Assembly: GCF_002844195.1 (NCBI RefSeq)
Contig: NZ_PEND01000013.1
Span: 1-47,805 of the forward strand
Source: Halegenticoccus soli
GTDB lineage: Archaea > Halobacteriota > Halobacteria > Halobacteriales > Haloferacaceae
Reading direction: 5' to 3'
Length of the DNA stretch: 47,805 bases
Shown here: one piece after another, positions 23,571-32,174 of the stretch
How the letters are laid out: every line of letters starts with the position of its first letter
How positions within the stretch are numbered: position 1 is the stretch's first letter
Notes under the pieces: model-generated
The model's database searches: none
The model's input: only the letters and a program-made list of their open reading frames with translations
What the model was told of the DNA's origin: nothing
Position numbers and translations under genes: made by a program

Positions 23571-24848
23571 TCAGTCGTCGCCCGAAAGGCTCGATGTTCG
23601 GAGTTCCGTGCTCCCGCTGGCACCGAATTCAGGATGGGTTTCCCGCATCCACACGACCGCAATACCGCCTGAGAGAAACATCGCGGCGGCGACGACGTAG
23701 AACGCGGCCTCCGTGGCGACGAGATCGGCCGTCGCGCCGATGAGTATCGCGCCGAAGCCGTAGCCGGCGTCGCGCCACATCCGGTAGACGCCGAGCCCGG
23801 TCGCACGCCAGGAGGGGTGTGCGGCGTCGCCGACGACCGTGATCAGGTTCGGGTAGAGCAGTGCCATCCCAACGCCCGTCACGCCGGCGGTCACGAGCCA
23901 AGGCCAGTAGCCGTCGACCAACACCGTCGCGAGCACGCCCGCTCCGGCGACGAACATCCCGGCGACGACGGGCGGTCGGCGTCCGACGTCGTCCGCAAGC
24001 TTCCCGGTATAGAGCTGGAGGACGCCCCAGACACCCCCGTAGACGCCGACGACGACGCCGACCTCGGCGACCGACAACCCGGCGGTCGTCAGATAGAGCG
24101 GGTACGCAATCCAGACGAGGGCGTCGACGAACTTCTCGACGCTCCCCGCCTGTGACGCCGCGAACAGCGTCCTGTCGCCCCACGTCGCACGCTTCAGTAT
24201 CGCCCGGAACGGCAGGTCGGCGTCTGCGTCGTCGGACTCGTTCTCGGCCTCGGCCCGTGCATAGGGGAGCGTTTCCTCGATAAGGAGAACCGAAACGACG
24301 AGTGCGACCACGATGACGCCCGCGAGGACGTAGAAGGGTGCGGGGCGGAGCCCGTACCGTGCCGCGAGGACGCCCGTTATCCAGGCACCGACGGCGACGC
24401 CCCCGTAGCCGAAGGCTTCGTCGAGTCCGACGGCGAAGCCGCGCGCGTCGCTCCCGGTGAGATCGATCTTCGCGTTCACGCTCATACTCCACGCGAGTCC
24501 CTGGTTGACGCCGAGCAGGACGTTTCCAACCGAAATCCACCACCAGTTCGTCGCGTAGATGAGAATGACGGGAATCGGCAGCGCGACGAGCCACCCGGCG
24601 ACGAGGATCGGTTTGCGTCCGTACGCTTCGGACCACTTTCCACCGTAGAGGTTGAGCAGGGCCTTGACGAAGCCGAAGCTCACCACGAACGAACCGATAA
24701 CGAGCACCGACTCGACGCCGAGAACGTCCCGTCCGAGCACGGGGACGACGTTTCGCTCGGCGCCGATAGTCAACCCGACCGCGAAGACGGTGAGCAGCTG
24801 GAGCGCGAACTGCGGCCAATTCCGTCGAATACCTTGACTGTATGACAT
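23571..24848 (-). CDS. MFS transporter in the sulfur cluster
   Basis: This protein has 425 residues from ATG 24848, with twelve predicted membrane helices. The major-facilitator signature between helices 2 and 3 is present (KWSEAYGRKPILVAGWLVAL), with its repeat after helix 8 (GKLADDVGRRPPVVAGMFV). The central loop (AEAENESDDADADL) is acidic as usual in haloarchaea. It begins 20 bases after a rhodanese/MBL-fold gene on the same strand, so the two form an operon. MFS carriers next to persulfide dioxygenases probably export or import a sulfur anion such as sulfite or thiosulfate; this is inference. Confidence 0.85.
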   Translation of the reverse strand: MSYSQGIRRNWPQFALQLLTVFAVGLTIGAERNVVPVLGRDVLGVESVLVIGSFVVSFGFVKALLNLYGGKWSEAYGRKPILVAGWLVALPIPVILIYATNWWWISVGNVLLGVNQGLAWSMSVNAKIDLTGSDARGFAVGLDEAFGYGGVAVGAWITGVLAARYGLRPAPFYVLAGVIVVALVVSVLLIEETLPYARAEAENESDDADADLPFRAILKRATWGDRTLFAASQAGSVEKFVDALVWIAYPLYLTTAGLSVAEVGVVVGVYGGVWGVLQLYTGKLADDVGRRPPVVAGMFVAGAGVLATVLVDGYWPWLVTAGVTGVGMALLYPNLITVVGDAAHPSWRATGLGVYRMWRDAGYGFGAILIGATADLVATEAAFYVVAAAMFLSGGIAVVWMRETHPEFGASGSTELRTSSLSGDD

Positions 24849-24868
24849 GGGGCGGCCGGTCCCGGGCG

Positions 24869-25993
24869 CTAGTTGGCCGCGCAGTTGTTCGGGCCGAGTT
24901 CGAGCGCTTCGACGTCGTCGCCGGGCTGTTCTCTGCCCCAGTTGATCTGCTTTATCTCGTTGTAGTTCGCGGGTTCGTCGGCGAGACTCTCGACGATGGT
25001 TTCGACGAACGCCTCCTCGTCGCCGTCTTCGACGTAGCTGAGGAGCTCATTGGTCGTCTCCGCGCGGAGTTCGCCGAGTTCGGTCGCCAGCGGCCGAATC
25101 TCTTCGTCGCTGAAGTGACCGGGGAGGACGACCGTTCCGTCGTCGAGGTCGGTCAGTCCGCCGAGGCTGTCGAACAGGTGACCCGCGGCCTCGCGGACGG
25201 CGTCCTCGGAGCTGTCCTCCAGATCGGGACGACCGACGCTCCGGAGGAACAGCGTATCTCCGGAGAGGAGGGCGTCGCCGTACTCGAAGGAGACGCTGCC
25301 GGGCGTGTGGCCGGGCGTGTGACGCACGTCGAGAGCGCGGTCGCCGACCTCGATGGCGTCGCCGTCTTCGATCTCGGTCACGCGGTCGAGCTCGCCGGCG
25401 TCCTCGCCGTGGAGGTAGTAGGGGACGTCGAGTTCGCCCGCGAGGCGCCGGGCGCCGGAGACGTGGTCGGCGTGCGCGTGCGTGTCCGCGACGCCGACGA
25501 TCCGGAGGTCGCGCTCGTCGGCCGCCGCCAGGTACTCGTCGATGTACTGCGTCGGATCGACGACGACGGCTTCGCCGCCGTCGTGGACGAGGTAAGAGAC
25601 GCAGCCCGTGCCGGGGCGGACGATCTGGACGACGCCGTCGACCGCGTCGATGTCGTACTGGCGGTGGACGCGCCCCCAGCCGTTCATCCCATCGTCGATG
25701 GATTCCGCGTCGTAGCCGTGCTCGCGGAGGAACTCGGCCGCACGCGCCGACGTGACGCCGGCGACGCAGACGACGGCGATCTTCTCGTCCTCGGGGAGTT
25801 CGTCGAGGCGATCTTCGAGCGTGGAGAAGTCGTACTCTAGGAGTTCGTCGTAGATTGGGAGGTTCGTGCTCCCTGGGATCCGCCACTCCTCGTAGTCCTC
25901 CTCCCGACGGACGTCGAGGAGGAAGACGTCCTCGGCGTCGTCGTTCTGGACTCGCTGTGCGACCTGCGACGGTGCGAGTTTAGTATTGCTCAT
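24869..25993 (-). CDS. Rhodanese / metallo-beta-lactamase fusion, persulfide-dioxygenase-like (1)
   Basis: This protein has 374 residues from ATG 25993. An N-terminal rhodanese domain carries FLLDVRREEDYEEWRIPGST and an active-site cysteine in AVVCVAGVTSA (Cys76). It is followed by an ETHE1/glyoxalase-II-type MBL domain: VVVDPTQYIDEYL, THAHADHVSG (His172, His174, Asp176, His177), RHTPGHTPGSV, LLSGDTLFLRSVGR and VVLPGHFSDE. The C-terminus ends in LELGPNNCAAN, shared with the paralogue at 29054-30241. Such proteins oxidise glutathione or low-molecular-weight persulfides to sulfite, with the rhodanese half moving sulfane sulfur. It leads a two-gene unit with the MFS carrier. Confidence 0.9.
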   Translation of the reverse strand: MSNTKLAPSQVAQRVQNDDAEDVFLLDVRREEDYEEWRIPGSTNLPIYDELLEYDFSTLEDRLDELPEDEKIAVVCVAGVTSARAAEFLREHGYDAESIDDGMNGWGRVHRQYDIDAVDGVVQIVRPGTGCVSYLVHDGGEAVVVDPTQYIDEYLAAADERDLRIVGVADTHAHADHVSGARRLAGELDVPYYLHGEDAGELDRVTEIEDGDAIEVGDRALDVRHTPGHTPGSVSFEYGDALLSGDTLFLRSVGRPDLEDSSEDAVREAAGHLFDSLGGLTDLDDGTVVLPGHFSDEEIRPLATELGELRAETTNELLSYVEDGDEEAFVETIVESLADEPANYNEIKQINWGREQPGDDVEALELGPNNCAAN

Positions 25994-26508
25994 CACGTAC
26001 ACAACTATACAATTCCAATGCCTTAAACTCGTTGGCTTCGGCCGGGGAACGCTCAAACTGATCGTTCAAATGTGCCCGATATGCCGGTTGAAGGCCCAGA
26101 AACACCGATTTCAGAAAATACCAGCGTGACACTCTAAACCGACGGCGCGTGGCGACGACCGCCAACTACCTCGCGGTCGTTCCACAACCGAAAACACGTG
26201 GGCGTCGCACGTTCGATGCCGCCGAGGACGGCTCCCTCGACGGACTCGCTCGCGTTGAGCGCCGGGCGGGCGGCTGGTCGTCGCAGGCCGGGCGGCTACC
26301 GGGACCGGTGAGAGCGGTCCTCCCGTCGCTGAGCGCCACACCGCCGAAGAGGCCGTCGATGCGCTGTGAAACCACGGGTTCACGGACGTCTTCGAAGCGA
26401 CACGATCGGAGACGTATCTCGTCATCGTCGTGAATACGTGACATCGCGTCGTGCTCGCACGGCCGTAGGGGTTGTTAGGTACGGATTCTATGGATTGATG
26501 GGGGCGGT
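25994..26508. other. Intergenic debris with a broken gene end
   Basis: No intact gene is visible. On the plus strand 26331-26441 reads ERHTAEEAVDAL, an in-frame TGA at 26367, then NHGFTDVFEATRSETYLVIV and VNT before a stop. The two halves join naturally if TGA replaces TGG (Trp) or another sense codon, so this is the decayed 3' end of a gene I cannot name. The left part holds the promoter of the rhodanese/MBL gene (TATAGTTGTGTAC before its ATG). Confidence 0.4.
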
Positions 26509-27504
26509 TCACGACGTGGTGAGTCGACACAACGTCCCTGTACGGTTTCCCCGGAGGCGACAGACGGCCGCGAGGACGACCGCACCGCTGACGAGGATCG
26601 CCGCGCCGAAGATGAGCACGATACTCGCCGTGTTGAGCGCGTCGATTCCGTACGCGGTCCCGAAGTTCTTTGCGGCGACTGCCAGACTTCCCGCGAGCAG
26701 CATCGCCGCGAAGTAGCCTTTGATCTCGTCTTCGTCGACGAGTTTCGTCGCGCCTGCTCCGATACGCGCCCCGAATGCGCTTCCGATGAGTAGTGAGGCG
26801 ACGACAGGGAGGGCGACTGCGTCAGCCTGCGCGTAGGCGAACGTGCCGTACGCGCCAGAGATCGTGATCTGGAGGATATCGGTTCCCACAGCAACTGCCG
26901 CCGGGACGCCGAGTCCGTACATCATCGCGGGCATCAGCAAGAATCCTCCACCGACACCGAGGAAGCCAGATAGCACACCGACTACGAACCCGATCGTGAA
27001 GACGATCACCCCAGAGACACGAATCTCCCCCTTCAATGTGACCATTGGCGGGAGTTCGATCGACTGCACTCTCTCGGAAAGATCGAAACTTGCGGATTCG
27101 TCGTTTGCAGAGCGGGCATCACGCAGGGTGAGAAGACCGACGGTAGCCAATAGACCGACGTACGCGATGCTGACGATCTGGTCTGCCATTCCAGTCGCTT
27201 CAAGGAAGAGGACGGCATGTTTGCCACCTTCAATTCCAATGGTCATGGCCACCGTCATGATGGCTGCTAGCTTGTAGTCAATTTGGCCGTGATTACGGTG
27301 TCTGAGCGCCCCGACGATGCTAGTTCCGAACACAAATGCGAGGCCACTTCCCACGGCCACTTTCGCCGGGTACCCCATGACCAACAGCGCAGGTGTGATC
27401 AGGAACGATCCACCCATACCAAAGAACCCGAAGAGAGTTCCGATCAGGAGACCGAATCCGACGAACACGCCGACCATCGTCATGCTCACTCCAAGCAAAT
27501 CCAT
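26509..27504 (-). CDS. TauE/SafE-family sulfur-anion permease (1)
   Basis: This protein has 331 residues from ATG 27504. TauE/SafE halves are visible: an N-terminal FGFFGMGGSFLITPALLVMG and a C-terminal repeat GFLGVGGGFLLMPAMMYGLG, each followed by the conserved (V/G)(G)S/T-D helix (AVAVGTDILQITISGAYG), with about eight membrane helices. Family members move sulfite, thiosulfate, sulfoacetate or taurine-related anions across the membrane. It is co-transcribed with a 49-residue partner whose stop lies 2 bases upstream. A second, shorter TauE at 42308-43189 is homologous but lacks a block of about 38 residues. Confidence 0.9.
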   Translation of the reverse strand: MDLLGVSMTMVGVFVGFGLLIGTLFGFFGMGGSFLITPALLVMGYPAKVAVGSGLAFVFGTSIVGALRHRNHGQIDYKLAAIMTVAMTIGIEGGKHAVLFLEATGMADQIVSIAYVGLLATVGLLTLRDARSANDESASFDLSERVQSIELPPMVTLKGEIRVSGVIVFTIGFVVGVLSGFLGVGGGFLLMPAMMYGLGVPAAVAVGTDILQITISGAYGTFAYAQADAVALPVVASLLIGSAFGARIGAGATKLVDEDEIKGYFAAMLLAGSLAVAAKNFGTAYGIDALNTASIVLIFGAAILVSGAVVLAAVCRLRGNRTGTLCRLTTS

Positions 27505-27506
27505 AA

Positions 27507-27656
27507 TTACTCTCCTTCAAGTGCTTCAAGCACGGTTGAGCTGGCGATGTGTGTGAGGATACCGTATCCAATGTACAGAGTGATAGCCTCGCCGAGGACG
27601 AGTCCAACCGTCGATACAGCCTCTACAGATCCACTTGTTAATCCAATTTCGAACAT
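27507..27656 (-). CDS. DUF7512-type small membrane partner of TauE
   Basis: This 49-residue protein starts from ATG 27656: MFEIGLTSGSVEAVSTVGLV followed by a second hydrophobic stretch and LEALEGE. The stop is 2 bases before the TauE start, with a GGAG-type ribosome site inside its last codons, so the two genes are coupled. Haloarchaeal TauE/SafE permeases are often preceded by a small one-helix protein of this type (DUF7512). It presumably stabilises or regulates the permease; no direct function is known to me. Confidence 0.8.
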   Translation of the reverse strand: MFEIGLTSGSVEAVSTVGLVLGEAITLYIGYGILTHIASSTVLEALEGE

Positions 27657-28093
27657 TTCAGTTCACCGTTAGCGTTCGGCTCTCTTTCGTGGAGTACATA
27701 CTATTCTGCACAATACTGGTTTGGGAGCACAGGGTGAAAACAGTTTTGGGAACATCGGACAATACTATATCCGGGTAACGAACCGATATCCATCCGTATG
27801 CAATGAATAAGTTATGAACGTCTCCTGGGTACGTGTCTAGATAGAATATACGCCTCACGAAGTATATCTACCAGTGCCCTGTGCCGTTCAGCATCCTAAA
27901 GGGCCAGAGATCGCCCAGTACGTTACCAGAAGGGACAGATCAGTATTTACAGGCGGTCGAGGCGCATGCCACGGGGCTTGACCCCCGAGGCGGTTCACGA
28001 TACCGATACAGCATTGTCGCTCTGAATAATCTCGACGGTAATGAGGAGAGTACTCAGTCTCCGGCCCTACTCGAGCAGAAGAGCGACAAAAAG
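27657..28093. other. Intergenic region between sulfur-transport operons
   Basis: Low-GC, with no convincing gene. It contains the upstream region of the DUF7512/TauE operon, including the half site TGCACAA at 27707-27713, 51-57 bases before the start, the same distance as the palindrome before the TrmB-like regulator. Confidence 0.45.
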
Positions 28094-28561
28094 TCAGTTG
28101 TCCGTTGCCGCCGCGTCAGCAGAGGTCGATGTCCGGGCGGTCCGCCAGTATCCCTGGGCGTACGCACCGAGGAACATTCCTGCGATAGCCCATAGGATCG
28201 GATAGTTGCCGATTCCGACGCTCGCGTACGCGGCCCCCGGACAGATACCGGAGACTCCCCAGCCGCCGCCGAAGATCGTCCCGCCAATGATGACGTTGCG
28301 GTCAAACCCCTTCAGCCGTCGGCGGTAGGCGTCACCAGTCAGTGGCGCCCGCTTAAGGGATCGCGTTGCGACAGCGAACGTAATTCCGGTGACGAGGGCC
28401 GCACCACCCATGACAAACAGGAGACCAAAGTCCTCGAATTGGAGGAAATCCAGTACGACTTCGGGGCGAGCCATCCCGCTGATCGCGAGCCCGAACCCGA
28501 AGATCAGTCCCCCGACATAGATGACTGACAGGAACCAGGGACCGCGTTCCTCGGTGTTCAT
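28094..28561 (-). CDS. YeeE/YedE-family (DUF6691) sulfur-transport half-protein
   Basis: This protein has 155 residues from ATG 28561, which overlaps the stop of the other half gene (ATGA). Four membrane helices carry the motifs LIFGFGLAISGMARPEVVLDF, GTIFGGGWGVSGICPGAAYA (with the conserved cysteine thought to handle thiosulfate) and GMFLGAYAQGYW. In bacteria the two halves are fused as YeeE/YedE, a thiosulfate uptake protein that hands sulfur to TusA. Here they are separate genes, as is common in archaea. It is the last gene of the unit rhodanese/MBL(2), YeeE half A, YeeE half B. Confidence 0.88.
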   Translation of the reverse strand: MNTEERGPWFLSVIYVGGLIFGFGLAISGMARPEVVLDFLQFEDFGLLFVMGGAALVTGITFAVATRSLKRAPLTGDAYRRRLKGFDRNVIIGGTIFGGGWGVSGICPGAAYASVGIGNYPILWAIAGMFLGAYAQGYWRTARTSTSADAAATDN

Positions 28562-29052
28562 GGCGTCACCCCGAGTGCCTGCACGAACTGAGCGGTTCCG
28601 ATAGCCACGGCAAGGAACGTCACGACGTTCACGAGCGATGTGCGCGAGAGTGAACCAGTGCCGCAGACACCGTGGCCTGAGGTACATCCCTTGCCGAGGC
28701 GGGTGCCGACCCCGACGAGAAAGCCGCCGCCGAGCAGCCGCCACCACTGAACCTCAGTTGTCCAGGTGCCCGGACCCAATACGAGCCCGTACAGGGCTGC
28801 GCCGCTGACAATGCCAGCAGTGAACACCAGTCGCCAGCCGCGTGACTGGATGTATTTGAAGCGGTTGAACCGTGGAACGTCCGAGACGTACGACAGCGTC
28901 GATTCGAGGAACGTGCTCGCTCCAGCGATGATACCCGTTGCGAGGTAGATGAACGCGACCCCGCCGCCGACGAGCAGCCCGCCAAGGAGATACGGCAGAA
29001 TTCCCCGCGGGAAGAACTCACTGAGTGCGACCAGTTGCACGAGTGAATCCAT
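28558..29052 (-). CDS. YeeE/YedE-family sulfur-transport half-protein with GKGCTSGHG motif
   Basis: This protein has 164 residues from ATG 29052. It carries several membrane helices and the signature RLGKGCTSGHGVCGTGSLSR, the cysteine-containing loop used in thiosulfate passage by YeeE/YedE proteins. It starts 1 base after the stop of a rhodanese/MBL gene and overlaps the next half gene by ATGA, so the three are one transcript. It forms a heteromer with the DUF6691 half in the membrane, by analogy with the fused bacterial protein. Confidence 0.88.
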   Translation of the reverse strand: MDSLVQLVALSEFFPRGILPYLLGGLLVGGGVAFIYLATGIIAGASTFLESTLSYVSDVPRFNRFKYIQSRGWRLVFTAGIVSGAALYGLVLGPGTWTTEVQWWRLLGGGFLVGVGTRLGKGCTSGHGVCGTGSLSRTSLVNVVTFLAVAIGTAQFVQALGVTP

Positions 29053-29053
29053 T

Positions 29054-30241
29054 TTAATTCGTCAGCGCCCCCTCACTGGCTGCACAGTTGTTCGGACCAA
29101 GTTCGAGTTCGAACGCTTCCTCGTCGTCGGACGATTGCTGTCCAAGGTTCGTCGCGATGATCTCCTCGTAATTGGCGGGACGCGGCGGCATGTTCGAGAC
29201 GACGAACTCGATGAACTCCCTTTTGTCCATCGAGAGTGCATCCATCGTCTCCTTTAGCTCGCCAAGCTCGGCTGTGTACGTTCCGTCGTCGTTGGGCGTC
29301 GCAGAGTCGCTGAAGTGTCCTGGTGCGATGATCGTATCGTCGGGCCGCGTCAGAATTTCCTCGGTGAGGCTCTCATAGAGCGTCTCTGCCGCGTTCTTCG
29401 CAGCCTCCGGATCCTCGAGGTCCGGCCGGGCGACACTCTCGGTGAAAAGCCCATCACCCGTGAACAGGACGTTCCCGACCATGTACGCGGTCATCCCTGT
29501 CGTGTGTCCGGGTGTGTGAATGACCTCTAACTCGACCTCGCCGACGGAGAGGGTATCGCCGTCAGAGACAGTCTCGTAGGGATGGTCGTATGTCACACCA
29601 CGGTTGGCGGCGGGCTCGGGCAGAACCATCGTCGCGTCAGTCTTCTCGGCGATGGTACGAAGACCGGAAATGTGATCGGCATGGATATGGGTATCGAGCG
29701 CATACTCGAGTTCAGTCCCTATCGCGCGCACGTCCTGGACGTACTCATCTGTGAACGCACGGAGCGGGTCGATGACGGCGGCTTCGTCGCCGGAAGCGAT
29801 GAGATATGCCAGACAGCCGCTGGATGGCCGCTGGTACTGGGCGATCGTAGCGTCGACGTTGACATCGAGTTCCGTGTACTCGTAGATGCGCGCCCAACCG
29901 TTCATTCCATGTTCGAGATGGTTAACGTCGTAACCTTCGTCCTCAAGCTGTTCGGCGACCATCTCGCTCGAGCCTCCCTTTGCACAAAGTACTGTGATTT
30001 TCTGTTCGTCAGGGAGATCTGCAAGCAGATCCTCTGGAATCCCCTCCAGCAGCTGGAAGTAAGGGTAGTTCACGATCTCAACGTTGTCACCGTTGATGTG
30101 CCACTCGTCGAAGTTCTCCTCTGAGCGGGTGTCGAGGATGAATACCTCCGCACCGCTGTCGATCTGCTCTTTGAGCGTTTCGGAAGTAATCGATTTAACC
30201 TCTCCTCCCATGTTCGAGAGGGTATCCTTGGTCATCGTCAC
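29054..30241 (-). CDS. Rhodanese / metallo-beta-lactamase fusion, persulfide-dioxygenase-like (2)
   Basis: This protein has 395 residues from ATG 30241; a later start at Met11 (MGGEVKSITS) is possible. The rhodanese domain has VFILDTRSEENFDEWHINGD and an active-site Cys86 in TVLCAKGGSSE. The MBL domain has DTHIHADHISG, IHTPGHTTGMT, LFTGDGLFTESVARPDLED and IIAPGHFSD. The C-terminus ends LELGPNNCAASEGALTN, matching the paralogue at 24869-25993. It heads the operon with both YeeE halves, which ties persulfide oxidation to thiosulfate import. The rhodanese Cys and the MBL metal ligands are present in both paralogues, so neither is obviously dead. Confidence 0.9.
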   Translation of the reverse strand: MTMTKDTLSNMGGEVKSITSETLKEQIDSGAEVFILDTRSEENFDEWHINGDNVEIVNYPYFQLLEGIPEDLLADLPDEQKITVLCAKGGSSEMVAEQLEDEGYDVNHLEHGMNGWARIYEYTELDVNVDATIAQYQRPSSGCLAYLIASGDEAAVIDPLRAFTDEYVQDVRAIGTELEYALDTHIHADHISGLRTIAEKTDATMVLPEPAANRGVTYDHPYETVSDGDTLSVGEVELEVIHTPGHTTGMTAYMVGNVLFTGDGLFTESVARPDLEDPEAAKNAAETLYESLTEEILTRPDDTIIAPGHFSDSATPNDDGTYTAELGELKETMDALSMDKREFIEFVVSNMPPRPANYEEIIATNLGQQSSDDEEAFELELGPNNCAASEGALTN

Positions 30242-30276
30242 TCATGGCTAACCGTGCGTTCCAAATAAGACTTTGC

Positions 30277-30292
30277 ATAGTAGTTCTACTAT
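30277..30292. promoter_or_regulatory. Perfect inverted repeat in the divergent promoter region
   Basis: ATAGTAG-TT-CTACTAT is a perfect 7-bp repeat lying in the 199-base gap between the rhodanese/MBL operon (-) and tusA (+). Just before it, AAGACTTTGCATA resembles the AAGACTTGTGCATA that spans the candidate operator at 23311. Likely a regulator site for both directions. Confidence 0.4.
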
Positions 30293-30440
30293 AGTACAAG
30301 ATTAGGTTCGGTATTCTCCCTCCCTAAGGCCGTCTATGGCCGTAAGGAACAGACTAGGGGAGACAGATGTGTTCGAATATCGAACTTCTACCGATACGCT
30401 TTTACACCTCGATCTGATATTGGGTAATGAAGTCAATACC

Positions 30441-30683
30441 ATGACTCAGTACGAAGTGACCGAAACGCTCGACGTGACGGGACAGAACTGCCCGATGCCG
30501 GTCGTCAAAACCAAACAGAACCTCGACCAGCTTGCCGAAGGAGATGTTCTCGAAGTCCTCGCGACGGATCCCGGAAGTATGAGCGACATCGCCGGCTGGG
30601 CGAAGACCACCGACGGCGTCGAACTCGTCGATCAGGTGGAAGACGACGACGTGTACAAGCACTACGTCCGCAAGACGGAGTAA
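30441..30683 (+). CDS. tusA: TusA-family sulfur carrier
   Basis: This protein has 80 residues from ATG 30441; the longer upstream frame has no protein-like content. The core motif LDVTGQNCPMPVVKTKQNL holds the sulfur-accepting Cys17 of CPxP. TusA takes sulfane sulfur as a persulfide and passes it to DsrE-type proteins or biosynthetic enzymes. A DsrE-like gene starts 6 bases after its stop, and YeeE, its usual source of sulfur, is encoded divergently. The start is in line with a leaderless or short-leader transcript. Confidence 0.93.
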   Translation: MTQYEVTETLDVTGQNCPMPVVKTKQNLDQLAEGDVLEVLATDPGSMSDIAGWAKTTDGVELVDQVEDDDVYKHYVRKTE

Positions 30684-30688
30684 CACCG

Positions 30689-31072
30689 ATGGACGAGATC
30701 GGAATCATCGTTTCTGACGACAGCCCGAAAAGCCTCGCAATGGCTATGAACCTCGGCCACACCGCGCTCGCGTCCGACATCGAGGTCATCACCTACTTCA
30801 CCTTCGACGGACTGACCCACCTGATGGAGGGTGAGAAGGACCTCTCAGAGATCGAACCTCTCCTCGACGCAGGGATGCCGAATCCGTACGACCTGCTCGA
30901 AGCGTTCGTCGCCGACGGCGGCGACCGCGTTTCGACGGTCGCCTGCACCACCACGCTCGATATGCTCGAGTGGGACCGGGATGCGATGGACGAGTCGGTC
31001 ACGACCAAGTTTGCAGGCGCGGCGACGTTCCTCGAAGAAGTAGACGACGCCGATCAGGTGTTCAGCTTTTAA
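30689..31072 (+). CDS. DsrE/DsrF-like sulfur-relay protein
   Basis: This protein has 127 residues from ATG 30689. A DsrE fold is indicated: EIGIIVSDDSPKSLAMAMNL, HTALASDIEVITYFTFDGLT, then VACTTTLDMLEWDRDAMDES with a Cys in the position used for sulfur transfer in DsrE/TusD relatives. It follows tusA by 6 bases and precedes the third relay gene by 3 bases. It probably accepts sulfur from TusA. The protein is complete. Confidence 0.85.
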   Translation: MDEIGIIVSDDSPKSLAMAMNLGHTALASDIEVITYFTFDGLTHLMEGEKDLSEIEPLLDAGMPNPYDLLEAFVADGGDRVSTVACTTTLDMLEWDRDAMDESVTTKFAGAATFLEEVDDADQVFSF

Positions 31073-31074
31073 GC

Positions 31075-31686
31075 CTGAGTTCGGACACGCCGCAGCAGAC
31101 GACTGATGCGACGGCTAACACAGATACGGCCGCCCTCAAGGTCCGCATCGAGGAACTTGAGTCGGACCTTGCCAACCTCCGCGCCGAGAGCGATGACGCA
31201 CAACCGAAGATATCGATCATCGAGACGAAGGGGATCCTCGATATGGCGTATCCTCCGCTCATCCTCGCGAGTACCGCTGCTGCCTTCGGCTGGGAGGTCA
31301 CCGTCTTCCACCCCTTCTGGGGGCTCGATATCCTCCACAAAGAACGCTCGGAGAACCTTCTGCTGAGTTCGGTCGGTAATCCCAACATGCCGGTGCCGAA
31401 CGCGATCGGCGCACTCCCCGGAATGGACAGCGTAACGACGACGATGATGCAACGGCGGATCGAGGACGACGATACGGCCACTATCGAGGAACTCATCGAG
31501 ACCTCGCTCGACACGGGCGTCGAGTTCCGAGCGTGCCGGATGACTATCGATTTAATGGGATACGGCCGAAGCCGACATCCAACTCCTCATCCGACTGATC
31601 CTCCGACTCCCCCATCGGACGACGAGACCGAGCAGGACCCTGGGCAGAGGCCTCACCGTACGTCTGCCGGCCCTGCTCGACACTAG
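31075..31686 (+). pseudogene. DrsE/DrsH-like (DsrE/F family) gene with altered start and out-of-frame C-terminal deletion
   Basis: The frame reads SSDTPQQTTDATANTDTAA, then KISIIETKGILDMAYPPLIL, ASTAAAFGWEVTVFHPFWGL and TATIEELIETSLDTGVEFRA, which is a clear DsrE/DrsH-like protein. Two features indicate damage. The codon where family members have ATG is CTG (31075), 2 bases after the dsrE stop. After MTIDLMGY (31563) the sequence leaves frame; the expected family ending appears in another frame as AEADIQLLI (31565 on), so about 20 residues and a frame were lost. Read-through adds a proline-rich tail to 31686. It is probably non-functional, although a short product cannot be excluded. Confidence 0.7.
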
Positions 31687-31799
31687 CGTTCGCAGTACAC
31701 CCGGACCGTGATCTCTTCCGGTCGTCAACTGTGGGTGAGAGCGCGGCGGTTTCGGTTCGTTGCTACGGTTGACGGCTTGTGATCGAACTGGAGGCGGCG

Positions 31800-32174
31800 C
31801 TAGTCGCGACGCCTGAGTGACTCCCGTCGAGTTTCGTATTCATCGTCGGTCAGCTCACCGCGGGCGTATGCGAGCCGGAGCTCCTCCAGCGCACGGTCTT
31901 CATCTCCGGTTGACCGGGTCGCTGCGCGGTAGATGAGGTAGCCTGCCCCGACGACGACTGTGAGGAACAGGAGTTGCGCGATGCTTCCGACGAGGAGCAT
32001 CCACGTGGGGGCGGTGTTCCCGTCTCCCCACATCCCACCCCACATTCCACCGCCCATCATTGAGCCGAAGCCCATCGCGCCGAATCCCATGAAGAACACG
32101 GGAAGGATGACGAGCGCGCCGAGCGCGATGAGCACGATCGTCACGAGCTGTTGATCTCTTGTATCTGTTGACAT
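31800..32174 (-). CDS. SHOCT-domain small membrane protein
   Basis: This protein has 124 residues from ATG 32174; a GTG 9 bases earlier is possible. Two membrane helices (VTIVLIALGALVILPVFFMG and LLVGSIAQLLFLTVVVGAGY) flank a Gly/Met/Trp-rich loop (GSMMGGGMWGGMWGDG) that could bind metal. The C-terminus is a SHOCT motif, LEELRLAYARGELTDDEYE. SHOCT modules are short oligomerisation segments common in envelope-stress proteins. It sits between the sulfur relay genes and the DUF302/copper oxidase unit on the opposite strand. The methionine-rich loop fits copper handling. Confidence 0.8.
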   Translation of the reverse strand: MSTDTRDQQLVTIVLIALGALVILPVFFMGFGAMGFGSMMGGGMWGGMWGDGNTAPTWMLLVGSIAQLLFLTVVVGAGYLIYRAATRSTGDEDRALEELRLAYARGELTDDEYETRRESLRRRD

